A DNA stretch of 64,000 bases from Aureliella helgolandensis. GTDB lineage: Bacteria; Planctomycetota; Planctomycetia; Pirellulales; Pirellulaceae. Shown here one piece after another: positions 35,338 through 44,603 of this stretch. The DNA lies in the NCBI RefSeq assembly GCF_007752135.1, contig NZ_CP036298.1, positions 8,238,501 to 8,302,500 of the forward strand. Reading direction: 5' to 3'. A program made the translations under genes and the position numbers. The notes below the pieces were generated by a model. That model was given only the letters and a program-made list of their open reading frames with translations, was not told the DNA's origin and made no database searches. Position 1 is the first letter of the stretch. Every line of letters begins with the position of its first letter.

Positions 35338-37347
35338 ATGAACTCTAGGATGCCGTCCCAACTCTGGCGTAGCATTTCCGCTTCCGCAGCCTCCTGGGCT
35401 GTCGCTCGTAGAAGTCGCGCCGCACCTCCATCAGCCAACTCCAGTTTCTTCAAAGTTAACTGTTGGAAATGGTGCCTACTAGCTGGACTACTGCTATTGC
35501 CCGTCTCCCACGCCTGGGGAGCCATCACGCCGGAACAGCGTGCGCAACTCCAAGATTTGAGAGATCGCACTCAAGCAGCAGGCAAACTCTTTGCCGCTGG
35601 CGATCTCGAGCAATCGGCGGAGCGTGTGCAGGCCATTCAAACGCAGCTACTGAAGCTGCTTGAGACAAAAGATAAAGCGCTCTGGCGTTCTGCCAAACCA
35701 CTCTACGATAACGTCGCGCGAGCGCACGCTCTCCTCGAACTTGAGGGATTTGAGATGCAAGCCCTGCCCTCATGGCAGGAAGTCACCAGCGAGGCTCCCA
35801 TGCCCGGGACCGGAGCACCGCCCAATACCCCCAGCAGTGGTTTGGTGAGCTTTCAATCAACCATTGCGCCTTGGATCCAAAAGCAATGTGGCAACTGTCA
35901 CGTGAAAAACTCGCGCGGAAAATTCTCCATGGCCAGCTACAGCGCTCTAATGCGAGGGACGCCGGCGGGTGTCGTTCTGTTCGCAGGTAGCGCCTCCGGC
36001 AACCGAATTGTCGAAGTGATTGAAAGTGGCGACATGCCACGTGGCGGTGGCAAGGTCGCACCGGAGGATCTGAAACTGCTGATTCAATGGATTGCCCAAG
36101 GAGCGAAATTCGACGGGCAAGATCCCGAGCAGAATCTAGCCGAATTGACTCAACTCACTGCCACTCCGCCTCCGGCAGAGATGACGCTCCCTGGCCCGAT
36201 GCTGCAGAATCCCACGGGCAAGGAAACCGTCAGCTTTGCATCCGATGTTGCCCCGATCCTGCTCGAAAATTGCCAGGGTTGTCACATCAATGGACGACAG
36301 GCTTCTGGCAATCTGCGGATGAACAATTTCAACCAAATTTTGCGAGGCGGTGATTCTGGCCCGCTCATCGTGGGCCGCAACGCGCCCGAAAGCTTGCTCA
36401 TCAAGAAGCTCAAAGGCGAAGCGGGGCAGCGGATGCCCGCCGGTGGGCGGCCCGCACTCTCCTCAACCCAAATTGATTTGATTTCGAAATGGATCAGCGA
36501 AGGATCCACCTACGATGGTAAGGATCCCGGTGCCCCGCTGGCCGATGTCGTGAGCGGCGCATGGGTTGCCAATGCCGACCATGCCGAGCTATTCCAACAG
36601 CGCCAGCAGCGCGCCCTGGAGCGTTGGCGCAAAGTACTGCCCAATGACGAGCCTGCAACCGCCAGCAACGACGCGATTTATGTGCTCGGAAATGTTCCTA
36701 CAGATCGGCTCGACGAACTACTCCAGCAACTCACCGCCGCCGCCTCAGAGGTTCAGAAACTCCTCCGACTTCCGTCCGACAAACCGCTGATTCACGGTGG
36801 TGCCGTCGTATACGTACTCAGAAGTCGCTACGACTATAGCGAGTTTGGTCGCATGACAGAGAACCGCGAGCTCCCCAAAGACTGGCTGGGGCATTGGCAA
36901 ACCAGCATTATCGATACTTATGGGGTCGTCGCGGACGACCAGGAAAGTGACTCAAACGCAGCGGAGTCACTCGCCGTACAGATCCTAGCCGGAGCGTACA
37001 TCGGCAGTCTTTCCGATGTACCCGCCTGGTTTGCCGAAGGCACCGCTCGCGCCTTGGTGTTCAACAACTTCCGTCGTAAAAACCCTCGCGTTCAGGCTTG
37101 GCAACAAGCCCTGCCCAGCGCACTGCAGCGAGTTCCCAACGCAAAATCGCTCTTGAATGGAAAACTGGACGAGGAGTCTGCGGGCTTAGTTGGCATGAGT
37201 TTTGCCAACTACTTGATGAGCCCCAGTACGCGTCGTCGGTTTGACAAGCTGCTGGAGCAACTGCAAGCGGGAACATCCTTCGATGAAGCGCTCACCATGA
37301 CATTCGGCCCTCCTCAATTGCTTTTGAAAGCTTGGCTGGGAAAATAG
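35338..37347 (+). CDS. Exported protein with two PSCyt1 cytochrome c-like domains
   Basis: After an N-terminal basic stretch and a hydrophobic segment (WCLLAGLLLLPVSHAWGA), the protein has a helical region and then two planctomycete cytochrome c-like domains: CGNCHVKNS followed by MASYSALMRGTPAG, and CQGCHINGR followed by MNNFNQILRGGDSG. Each also carries the distal MPRGG/MPAGG string. The last 250 residues contain VPAWFAEGTARALVF and resemble the DUF1570/gluzincin-like C-termini of planctomycete proteins, but no HExxH is present, so peptidase activity is doubtful. The open frame reaches back to 35203; the ATGs at 35338 or 35350 are better. Redox partner and role are unknown. Confidence 0.8.
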   Translation: MNSRMPSQLWRSISASAASWAVARRSRAAPPSANSSFFKVNCWKWCLLAGLLLLPVSHAWGAITPEQRAQLQDLRDRTQAAGKLFAAGDLEQSAERVQAIQTQLLKLLETKDKALWRSAKPLYDNVARAHALLELEGFEMQALPSWQEVTSEAPMPGTGAPPNTPSSGLVSFQSTIAPWIQKQCGNCHVKNSRGKFSMASYSALMRGTPAGVVLFAGSASGNRIVEVIESGDMPRGGGKVAPEDLKLLIQWIAQGAKFDGQDPEQNLAELTQLTATPPPAEMTLPGPMLQNPTGKETVSFASDVAPILLENCQGCHINGRQASGNLRMNNFNQILRGGDSGPLIVGRNAPESLLIKKLKGEAGQRMPAGGRPALSSTQIDLISKWISEGSTYDGKDPGAPLADVVSGAWVANADHAELFQQRQQRALERWRKVLPNDEPATASNDAIYVLGNVPTDRLDELLQQLTAAASEVQKLLRLPSDKPLIHGGAVVYVLRSRYDYSEFGRMTENRELPKDWLGHWQTSIIDTYGVVADDQESDSNAAESLAVQILAGAYIGSLSDVPAWFAEGTARALVFNNFRRKNPRVQAWQQALPSALQRVPNAKSLLNGKLDEESAGLVGMSFANYLMSPSTRRRFDKLLEQLQAGTSFDEALTMTFGPPQLLLKAWLGK

Positions 37348-37383
37348 CAGGAGACGGATGGCCGCTGCTCCGGGGAGCTCCAC

Positions 37384-38451
37384 CTAGCGCCGCCCTCGCC
37401 GCATGAGTAAGAGTCCTGCGACCGTTAAACACCCCCCTAAAACTTGGGCAAGCAGCGGTTGTTCTTTCAAGAATAGCCAACCACCGATCACCGCGACCAG
37501 CGTTACGACGTTCTGATAAACAGCCGCATGCGAACCACCCACAGCGCGCACACCTGCGTGCCAGGTCGCATAGGCGACACCGGTCGAGAAGACGCCTGAA
37601 TAGACAATCGCCAACAGTGTCCGAGGTTCGAGCGCCGCGGCCAATGCGCCCGGCAATTCCCTGGCAACCAGCGCTAAGTGCAACGGTGTGGTCAGCATCG
37701 CGCTGATAAATGCCAAGCGAAGCGGCGAGAACGATTCGAGGATCGATTTGCTAACTACCGTACCGGATGCCCAGGTAATGGCGGCGCATAACATCAGCAA
37801 ATTGCCCACGACGAACTCGCCTGCCAAGTTGACCGGGCCACTACTCTGCGTCGTGACGATCACCGTTCCTACAAAGGTGATGAACAACCCCAACCAGGTA
37901 ATCCAGGGAAGACGTTCATGCAGGAAGAAGAAGGACAAGGCTGCGGTCCACATCGGCATCGACGCCAAGATCAAAGCGGTATTGCCAGCGGTTGTTAACT
38001 CAATTCCCTTGACAAACAACAGCAGGTAGAAAAAACCACTCAGAAAGCAAAACGCCAGCACGCGGCGCCAATCGACTTTGCCCACGGGCTTTGGCCAAAA
38101 CTTCGCTTCCAGCCAAGCCAGAATTCCTAGGGTGATGGTTGCAAAGACTAAGCGGAGCGCATTAAAAACCCAGGGATTGAAATCACCAATTGCGTGTTTA
38201 AACACAATGATGTTGATCCCCCACATCATCGCGGTCGAAAACAGGATTGCGTCGGCAAAACGACGGCTGGTGGAACGATGAAGGCTTTGTGATGAATCCA
38301 AGACTATCGACTTAGCATACGAATCTACAGTGAAATGAACTTGCGATGAACGCTCGTGAGGGCCAGCGGGCTCTTCGAAAACCCCGAGCCTGTCAACGAA
38401 CCGCGACAACTTCCTAAGCCAACGAGTTCGCGCTTTTCCACAGGACGCCAT
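37384..38451 (-). CDS. EamA/DMT-family transporter
   Basis: Ten-helix drug/metabolite transporter with two EamA repeats. The first repeat contains GINIIVFKHAIGDFNPWVFNALR and the second ITWASGTVVSKSILESFSPL and YSGVFSTGVAYATWHAGVRAV, ending in a basic tail. Exporters of this family move amino acids, nucleosides or drugs; specificity cannot be told. The N-terminal extension before the first helix is long (about 65 residues from 38451, more from 38496), so the true start may be further downstream, for example a GTG around codon 38 from 38451. It ends 36 bp from the convergent di-cytochrome gene. Confidence 0.82.
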   Translation of the reverse strand: MASCGKARTRWLRKLSRFVDRLGVFEEPAGPHERSSQVHFTVDSYAKSIVLDSSQSLHRSTSRRFADAILFSTAMMWGINIIVFKHAIGDFNPWVFNALRLVFATITLGILAWLEAKFWPKPVGKVDWRRVLAFCFLSGFFYLLLFVKGIELTTAGNTALILASMPMWTAALSFFFLHERLPWITWLGLFITFVGTVIVTTQSSGPVNLAGEFVVGNLLMLCAAITWASGTVVSKSILESFSPLRLAFISAMLTTPLHLALVARELPGALAAALEPRTLLAIVYSGVFSTGVAYATWHAGVRAVGGSHAAVYQNVVTLVAVIGGWLFLKEQPLLAQVLGGCLTVAGLLLMRRGRR

Positions 38452-38769
38452 TCTAACTAGCCTGCTCAGACTGTCAGCGCCGCCCCCTTTCGCCAATTCG
38501 AACTAAGCAGCCCCTTGTCAGCCCTCCGCGAGCCACACCGATAAGGGGGTTAGAATCCGCCTTCTACGCTGGAGATGGAGAAAATTCGGAGCTTTTGCTG
38601 CGAGGCGCGGCGCATGCGATTAGAATAGATTGGAACGGAACGTGCCAAGCCAGTAGATGCGGCTAACGTAATCCAGGCATCCACCGCGCGACCTATTGCC
38701 AGCCGCCTAGTCGTTGCCCGACGTACGAACTCTCAAACTTGACGATTTGCAGCTCGCGGGAGGCGCTCT
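38452..38769. other. Divergent intergenic region, nothing recognised
   Basis: About 320 bp between the EamA gene and the DUF1559-like gene without a credible ORF or repeat. The exact left edge depends on the uncertain EamA start. Confidence 0.35.
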
Positions 38770-39858
38770 ATGCAAGCCTCAAAAATTCGGTTCAGCGCTG
38801 CGCACTTGTTCTATGCAATCACCCTCTCGGCAGCCACGACCAGTCTCTTTGGAATGGCCGGACCGGCCATCGCCGCTTTCATTCTGCTCATTTGGTGGCA
38901 GGTGCTGGCGGGTGTCCTGCGAGAGGCTTCTGCGAACTCTGCAGCGGCGGCTGTCCGCTCGACCGAAATGCTCTCCCCTTCGCCCAGCACCACAGCACCG
39001 GTGCAAGACCGTTCATTGAGAACCGGGGTGGGGCGCATCGCGACCAAAGCCGAGTTAATCGCCATCCTGTTCTTTGCCCTATTGGTACTCGGGTTACTCA
39101 TGCCGGCTCGCCACGGCTCCGATCCAATGCAAGCCGCTGAGAATTCAATGAAGCTGGTGGCTCAAGCCATTGCAGAGTACGAAGCGAAACATGGCACATC
39201 CCTCCCAGCGATCCTCTGCGACTCCAGCGGTACTCCCGTCCACAGTTGGCGAGCACTCATCCTGCCCGAGCTGGGTGAACACCAACTAGCAGCAGCCTAC
39301 CGCTGGGATGAGCCCTGGAACGGCCCCAACAATTCCCTACTCCTCCAGTACCGCCCAGCTTGCTTCCGCCCCTCCTACCTCCATCCGCTCGAGTCGCAAT
39401 ACTCGCAACCGGAGTCGGCGATTGGGGAGCAGACGCTGACTTCACTGCACACCGTCGACCTAGCCAGTCGGACGGTACTGGTGGAGCATGAATCCGCTGC
39501 AGTACCATGGCTGGCGCCCGATCAATACTCTCCGCAACAGTGGCAAACGCAGAATCAACTTCCTGAACTAGACCAGGGCTTCTGGCGACGGGGGTTCTTT
39601 GTCTCTCACTTTCGCGGCAGAATAGCGGTGGCGGGAAACCATACATTCCACCTCCATCCCAACACCACGCTACTTGAAGAAAACTTGCCCGCAACCGCTT
39701 CTATAACAGCTCCGAGTCGCGACCATCAGAGTCTTGGCCAGCCGCAAGCAATCGTTCATTTCGACACGTCACTGCGATTGGTCTTTTTTCTGTCAGTGGC
39801 ACTCTACCCACTGCGTTGGCTACATTGCCTACGCTCCGCTGGTTTGAGTAACGTGTGA
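38770..39858 (+). CDS. DUF1559-like membrane protein
   Basis: Protein of 362 residues with two N-terminal hydrophobic regions (about 10-50 and 93-112) and one near the C-terminus. The middle portion resembles DUF1559: ENSMKLVAQAIAEYEAKHG, WRALILPELGEHQLAAAYRW and DEPWNGPNNS are close to the family's post-pilin region. There is no prepilin motif, and the H-X9-DG signature is degenerate: SHFRGRIAVAGNHTFHL has Gly where the Asp of DG is expected. The last 30 bp overlap the 3' end of the convergent channel gene. Function unknown. Confidence 0.68.
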   Translation: MQASKIRFSAAHLFYAITLSAATTSLFGMAGPAIAAFILLIWWQVLAGVLREASANSAAAAVRSTEMLSPSPSTTAPVQDRSLRTGVGRIATKAELIAILFFALLVLGLLMPARHGSDPMQAAENSMKLVAQAIAEYEAKHGTSLPAILCDSSGTPVHSWRALILPELGEHQLAAAYRWDEPWNGPNNSLLLQYRPACFRPSYLHPLESQYSQPESAIGEQTLTSLHTVDLASRTVLVEHESAAVPWLAPDQYSPQQWQTQNQLPELDQGFWRRGFFVSHFRGRIAVAGNHTFHLHPNTTLLEENLPATASITAPSRDHQSLGQPQAIVHFDTSLRLVFFLSVALYPLRWLHCLRSAGLSNV

Positions 39859-40788
39859 CCGCCTCGCATCCCCGCCGTCTCCGTCTTGATTCTGCACCAG
39901 CGAATTGCCGCACATATCGCAAAAATTGGCATCGATGGAATGCCCCTCGCGAAAGCAATGGGGACAGGTTCGGGAAGTCAGATCGCGATTCTGCACCTGC
40001 CGCCGTGCCTGCACCTCTGCAGACACAAAGCCCGTCGGCACAATAATTAGGCTGTAGCCCAAGAGAATAAGTGCCGCAGAAATCACCTTCCCGATCGTGG
40101 TGCGTGGGACGATGTCTCCGTAGCCGACCGTCGTCATGGTCACGATGGCCCAATACATGGACTGTGGAATCGAAGTGAACTGGTCCACGCGTTTAGGGGT
40201 TAATTCCCCCTCAGCACGCATCACCACATGTTCAACATGGTACATGAGAGTACCACTGATGGTGACGGCTACCATGACCACCGAGAGGAACACGAAGATC
40301 TTCTCGCGAGAGCGCCACACCGCTTGCTTAAGATCCTCTGCTTCGCGGAGCATGCGCATCATTTTCAAGATGCGAAAAACTCGCAGCAAACGAATACTGC
40401 GAACGATCATCAGCGACCCGGACTTGACCCCCGTGAATAGGGTGACGTACATTGGCAGACAGGCCAGCAGATCGATGATTCCAAAGAAACTAAAGGCATA
40501 CCGTAGCGGTCGATGCACGCACAGCAAGCGGGCTACGTACTCGCCAGTAAATAGCAAGGTGAGCCCCCACTCCAAGGCCCAAAACGCAGACATCCACGCA
40601 GTACGGTCCTCGAAGTACTGTACCGTTTCCAGAGCGATTGCGCTCACGCTGAGAATGATTCCGACCAGCAGGATGACATCGAAGAACTGTCCAGCTCGGG
40701 TGTCGGCTTCAAAAATAACGACATACAGATCGTTTCGCCACTGTGCGCGGCGTGAGGAGTCTGGTTGTTGGGGAGTGCTGGGGGACAC
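39829..40788 (-). CDS. Voltage-gated potassium channel with C-terminal zinc ribbon
   Basis: Six-helix Kv-type channel. Helices S1-S3 cover about residues 35-120. S4 is the Arg-rich RSIRLLRVFRILKMMRM. The pore loop has the K+ selectivity filter TVGYGD, followed by S6 (ISAALILLGYSLIIVPTGF). After S6 comes a cytoplasmic tail with CPHC...CDMC, a zinc ribbon not usual in bacterial Kv channels, then an acidic/polar end. The 3' end overlaps the convergent DUF1559-like gene by 30 bp, so the last residues of both proteins share DNA. The start ATG at 40788 gives a short cytoplasmic N-terminus before S1. Confidence 0.92.
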   Translation of the reverse strand: MSPSTPQQPDSSRRAQWRNDLYVVIFEADTRAGQFFDVILLVGIILSVSAIALETVQYFEDRTAWMSAFWALEWGLTLLFTGEYVARLLCVHRPLRYAFSFFGIIDLLACLPMYVTLFTGVKSGSLMIVRSIRLLRVFRILKMMRMLREAEDLKQAVWRSREKIFVFLSVVMVAVTISGTLMYHVEHVVMRAEGELTPKRVDQFTSIPQSMYWAIVTMTTVGYGDIVPRTTIGKVISAALILLGYSLIIVPTGFVSAEVQARRQVQNRDLTSRTCPHCFREGHSIDANFCDMCGNSLVQNQDGDGGDARRSHVTQTSGA

Positions 40789-41364
40789 GTTGGCTCAGTA
40801 TCAAGATAAGATGAAGTTGCAAAAGAGAAGACGCTTGCGCCTCATCAGCAGTCGTGCGCTGCAAGCGGCTTGCCTATATAGTAACCCGCCAAGCAACGGA
40901 CGGTTGCAGTCGCACGTGCCGGGTAACGGGTTGTCGATGTCATCCGTGCCGCCTCTCGCGCTGCGAAGGCGGGCGGGCGGAATGCTATTTTCGCGGAGCG
41001 AAAGGCATGGGACCGATCATTTCAATTCCATCGACAGTTGCGAAAGCAAACAGGGGTGGTTAGCACGATCGGCAGATTTGGGGCGTTGGGCGCATTAGGT
41101 CCCCCATGCTCTCAAATCTGCTAGCTAGTCAGCCAGGCACAACTCACGGGTTCCGGCCTGGTGCTTCCGGCTCTCCACATTCCCTCTGAAAGTCCCAAAG
41201 TGATTGCATCGGCAAGCTGCAGCCCCAGCGCGAGCATGGCCTGAACCCTCAACGGAGGCTCCCGCTTCCCTCGAAAAGTGTATGATACTAGGGGTTGAAC
41301 CGCTATTGCTACCCAAATCGTAGCATCCTTCAGATATCCTCCCTACCTTGCCTGAAAGTCCATC
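40789..41364. other. Intergenic region, nothing recognised beyond a short hairpin
   Basis: About 575 bp between the channel and NIPSNAP genes without a credible coding frame. It contains TTTCGCGGAGCGAAA (6-bp stem, 3-nt loop) near 40991-41005. Promoters for both divergent genes presumably lie here. Confidence 0.4.
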
Positions 41365-42150
41365 ATGAAACTCTGCCTTACCACGGTCCTAATGTGCTCT
41401 GCACTGTTGGGTAGCCAATTGCTCGCCCAGGCTCAATCTGCAAAGCCAGACGCCAAACAATTCATTGAAGTCCGCACCTATTCGGTAGTCGATGCCGAGG
41501 CAGAAGCCAAGCTGGACGCGTATCTTGAGAACGCCCTCATTCCGGCCTTGGAGCGCCAGGGGCTTGGTCCCATTGGAGCACTCGATCAAGTCGACGATAG
41601 CCAGGGGGTCGAAGTCAAACTAATTATTGCTGGTCCGAGTCTGGAAGCAGTCACCTTGGCTGGCAATAAGCTGGCCGACGATTCTGAGTACTTGGAAGCT
41701 GCGAAGGATTACCTAGCAACCGATGCCAAAAAACCGGTACTGAAACGCATTCGAAGCGAACTGCTGCTCGCCTTCGAGTGCTGGCCTCAAGTCACCGTGC
41801 CTCAGCAGAAGCAAGACGGCCAAGCTAGGTTTTTTGAACTGCGGACCTACGAAAGCGCTACCGAGCATCTCGCCGCTCTAAAAGTTGAAATGTTCAATGA
41901 AGGTGAGGTCCCGATCTTTCTTGATGCTGGAATTAATCCGGTATTTATGGGACAAGCGTTGATCGGCGACATGCAGCCCAACCTGACCTATATGGTCGTC
42001 TTCGACGACGAAGCAGGCATGAAAGCCGCCTGGCCGAAATTTGTCGCCCATGCCGACTGGAAGGTCCTCAGTAAGAATCCACGTTATGCCAATACCGTCA
42101 GCAAGAACAACAAGAGCTACTGGACTCCCAAATCCTACTCTCGGTTGTAG
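41365..42150 (+). CDS. Exported NIPSNAP family protein
   Basis: Signal peptide (residues 1-24) followed by two ferredoxin-like NIPSNAP domains: FIEVRTYSVVDAEAEAKLD (about residue 32) and FFELRTYESATEHLAALK (about 156). The C-terminus has LTYMVVFDDEAGMKAAWPKF and the usual SKNPRY string. Planctomycete NIPSNAP proteins are commonly secreted; their activity is unknown, and they are related to dimeric alpha/beta-barrel proteins. The M13 peptidase gene follows after 60 bp in the same direction. Confidence 0.9.
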   Translation: MKLCLTTVLMCSALLGSQLLAQAQSAKPDAKQFIEVRTYSVVDAEAEAKLDAYLENALIPALERQGLGPIGALDQVDDSQGVEVKLIIAGPSLEAVTLAGNKLADDSEYLEAAKDYLATDAKKPVLKRIRSELLLAFECWPQVTVPQQKQDGQARFFELRTYESATEHLAALKVEMFNEGEVPIFLDAGINPVFMGQALIGDMQPNLTYMVVFDDEAGMKAAWPKFVAHADWKVLSKNPRYANTVSKNNKSYWTPKSYSRL

Positions 42151-42210
42151 TCCTGCTGCTGGAAATCTCCACACCACTAAACAATCAAAACTTACACACA
42201 AAGGATTGCC

Positions 42211-44241
42211 ATGCGAGTTTCACTAGCCGCCCTACTGCTCAGCGGCGCTGTCTGCGTTTCGTCCCCAGCCGTAGAACCCGCTCCAACCAAGCAAGTCTCC
42301 GGCATTGAGCTGCAGCACTTTAGCTCCTCGGTTTCAGCGGGTGATGACTTCTACGAATACGTCAACGAAGGATGGCTAAAGAATACCGAGATCCCTCCAG
42401 ATCAATCGAATTATGGTTCATTCTCCGTGTTGGATGATGGGGTCAAAGCAGCGATTCGCACCATTATTGAAGAGGCCGCCAAGCAGGACGCGCCCGCGGG
42501 AAGTGACGCTCAAAAAGTGGGAGACTTCTTTAAGAGCTATACGAATATCGAGCGACGCGATGAGTTGGGGACTGCCCCCGTGCAGCCCCTGCTCGACGAA
42601 GTTGCTGCGGTCAGCGATTCCGAGGGGCTGGGCAAGCTGGCAGCCAGTCTCTTTCGCAAGGGAATTGCGGGGCCTTTCGCCTGCTACATCTCGCCCGATG
42701 CCAAGCAGAGCGATCAATACACGGTCTACCTAACTCAAACCGGGACGACCTTGCCCGATCGCGATTACTACCTGGAGGACAAACCTCAATACAAGCAAGC
42801 ATTGGAAGACTTCGAAGTCTACATCAGCGATATGCTGACGGCATTTGGGCATGCAGAGCCCCAAGAGGCGGCAAAGCGCATTGTGGCTCTTGAAAAAGAG
42901 CTGGCAACCATCTTTTGGGACCGCGTTGAAAACCGTGATCCCATCAAGACCTACAACAGCTTCACGCCCGAAGAACTAGCTTCGGCCCTTAGCAATTTTG
43001 CCATTCCAACCTTCTTGCGCGATAGCGGGCTCGAGAAGCAGGCTGCCTTTGTAGTGCGGCAACCAAGCTATGTGGAAGGTCTCAACACGTTGCTGGCCGA
43101 GACTCCTTTGGCGACTTGGAAAGACTACTACACTTTCCGCGTGATTGACGCCACAGCCATGGACCTCAACCAGTCGCTCGAAACCCGCCACTTCCAATTC
43201 CATGATACGGCGCTTAGCGGAGTCGAAGAGCAAAAACCACTCTGGCGGAGAGGTGTAGAGGCCTGCAATGGGATTTTGGGAGAAATGGTTGGCAAGTTGT
43301 ATGTCGACAAACATTTCCCTCCAGCTGCCAAAGTTCGCATGGACGAATTGGTCAAAAACCTCAAAAAGGCCTTCGGCAAGCGGATTGACGCACTGGATTG
43401 GATGAGCCCTGTGACCAAGCAGGCCGCCCACGAGAAACTGTCCAAGTTCACGACTAAAATTGGTTATCCCGACAAATGGAAAGACTACTCGAAGCTGGTC
43501 ATTCGTAGCGATGACCTCGTCGGCAACTACATGCGGGCTGCCGAAGTCGAATACGAGCGTGAGCTCAACAAGTTGGGTGGGCCCATTGATCGCAACGAAT
43601 GGTTCATGACCCCACAGACCATCAATGCATATTACAATCCCACGATGAACGAAATCGTCTTTCCCGCCGCGATTCTTCAACCACCTTTCTTCAATCTGGA
43701 AGCCGACGATGCGGTCAACTACGGCGGAATCGGTGGGGTCATCGGGCATGAGATCAGCCATGGCTTTGACGACAAGGGCAGCCAGTACGATGGCGACGGC
43801 AACCTGCGCAAGTGGTGGAGCGAGAAAGACCGCTCCGAGTTCGAATATCGCGCCGGGCAGCTGGTCGACCAATACAACGAATACAAGCCGTTCGATGACA
43901 TGCATGTAAACGGCGAGTTCACCTTGGGGGAAAACATTGGCGATCTAGGCGGCATGGCCGTATCCTACGAAGCGTACCGCATCTCACTCGATGGCAAGGA
44001 AGCTCCCGTGATGGATGAGCTAACCGGCGATCAACGCTTCTTCCTAGGGTGGGCACAAATCTGGCGTCGACTCTACCGCGAGCCAGAGCTGCGCAAGCGA
44101 CTCGTGCAAGATCCGCACTCACCGAGCCAGTATCGTTGCAACGGTATCGTCTCCAATATGGATGCCTTCTACGAAGCATTCGGGATTAAACCCGGAGACA
44201 AAATGTATATCGCGCCCGAGAACCGAGTGCGTATTTGGTAG
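42211..44241 (+). CDS. M13 family zinc metallopeptidase (neprilysin/PepO-like)
   Basis: Exported zinc endopeptidase cleaving oligopeptides. A signal peptide (residues 1-20) precedes the M13 N-terminal helical domain (DDFYEYVNEGWLKNTEIPPD). The catalytic domain holds NAYYNPTMNEIVFPAAILQPP, the zinc site VIGHEISHGFD (HExxH) and the third ligand/essential Asp in ENIGDLGG. The C-terminal YRCNGIVSNMDAFYEAFG and W motif are intact. At 676 residues it is full length. It lies 60 bp after the NIPSNAP gene. Confidence 0.95.
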   Translation: MRVSLAALLLSGAVCVSSPAVEPAPTKQVSGIELQHFSSSVSAGDDFYEYVNEGWLKNTEIPPDQSNYGSFSVLDDGVKAAIRTIIEEAAKQDAPAGSDAQKVGDFFKSYTNIERRDELGTAPVQPLLDEVAAVSDSEGLGKLAASLFRKGIAGPFACYISPDAKQSDQYTVYLTQTGTTLPDRDYYLEDKPQYKQALEDFEVYISDMLTAFGHAEPQEAAKRIVALEKELATIFWDRVENRDPIKTYNSFTPEELASALSNFAIPTFLRDSGLEKQAAFVVRQPSYVEGLNTLLAETPLATWKDYYTFRVIDATAMDLNQSLETRHFQFHDTALSGVEEQKPLWRRGVEACNGILGEMVGKLYVDKHFPPAAKVRMDELVKNLKKAFGKRIDALDWMSPVTKQAAHEKLSKFTTKIGYPDKWKDYSKLVIRSDDLVGNYMRAAEVEYERELNKLGGPIDRNEWFMTPQTINAYYNPTMNEIVFPAAILQPPFFNLEADDAVNYGGIGGVIGHEISHGFDDKGSQYDGDGNLRKWWSEKDRSEFEYRAGQLVDQYNEYKPFDDMHVNGEFTLGENIGDLGGMAVSYEAYRISLDGKEAPVMDELTGDQRFFLGWAQIWRRLYREPELRKRLVQDPHSPSQYRCNGIVSNMDAFYEAFGIKPGDKMYIAPENRVRIW

Positions 44242-44603
44242 TCCCTCAGTAAACGATCTCTCGGAGGTTTTCCGCCGATCGAAAGCATTTGCAGCTCGTT
44301 GCCAGGCTTAGTCCGGTAGCGAACTGCAATCAGGGCTGCGTCTGTTAGGCAGCCAAACATAACAGGTTGAACCTGCACAACGGCCGATGCACAACGGACT
44401 TGCACATCACCGCAGTCCCTCTGCGGGCCGCGGGAACCAGCCTAGAAACCTGAAACCTGAAACCTGGACCGCGACCGCGATACAACGCGAGCCAACCTCC
44501 TGCCAGAAGAAGCCGGGGAGGTTTGCTCTCTGCCCCGCCCGCTCCTAGGCTCGTGCTTCTCGATTCGCTCAAGAGCCAGTCCTGCGAGTCACTGGTGCGC
44601 GAC
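44242..44603. other. Convergent intergenic region with a 7-bp triplication
   Basis: No gene is visible between the M13 peptidase and the minus-strand unknown gene. A perfect tandem triplication of GAAACCT occupies 44445-44465. No obvious intrinsic terminator was found. Confidence 0.5.
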
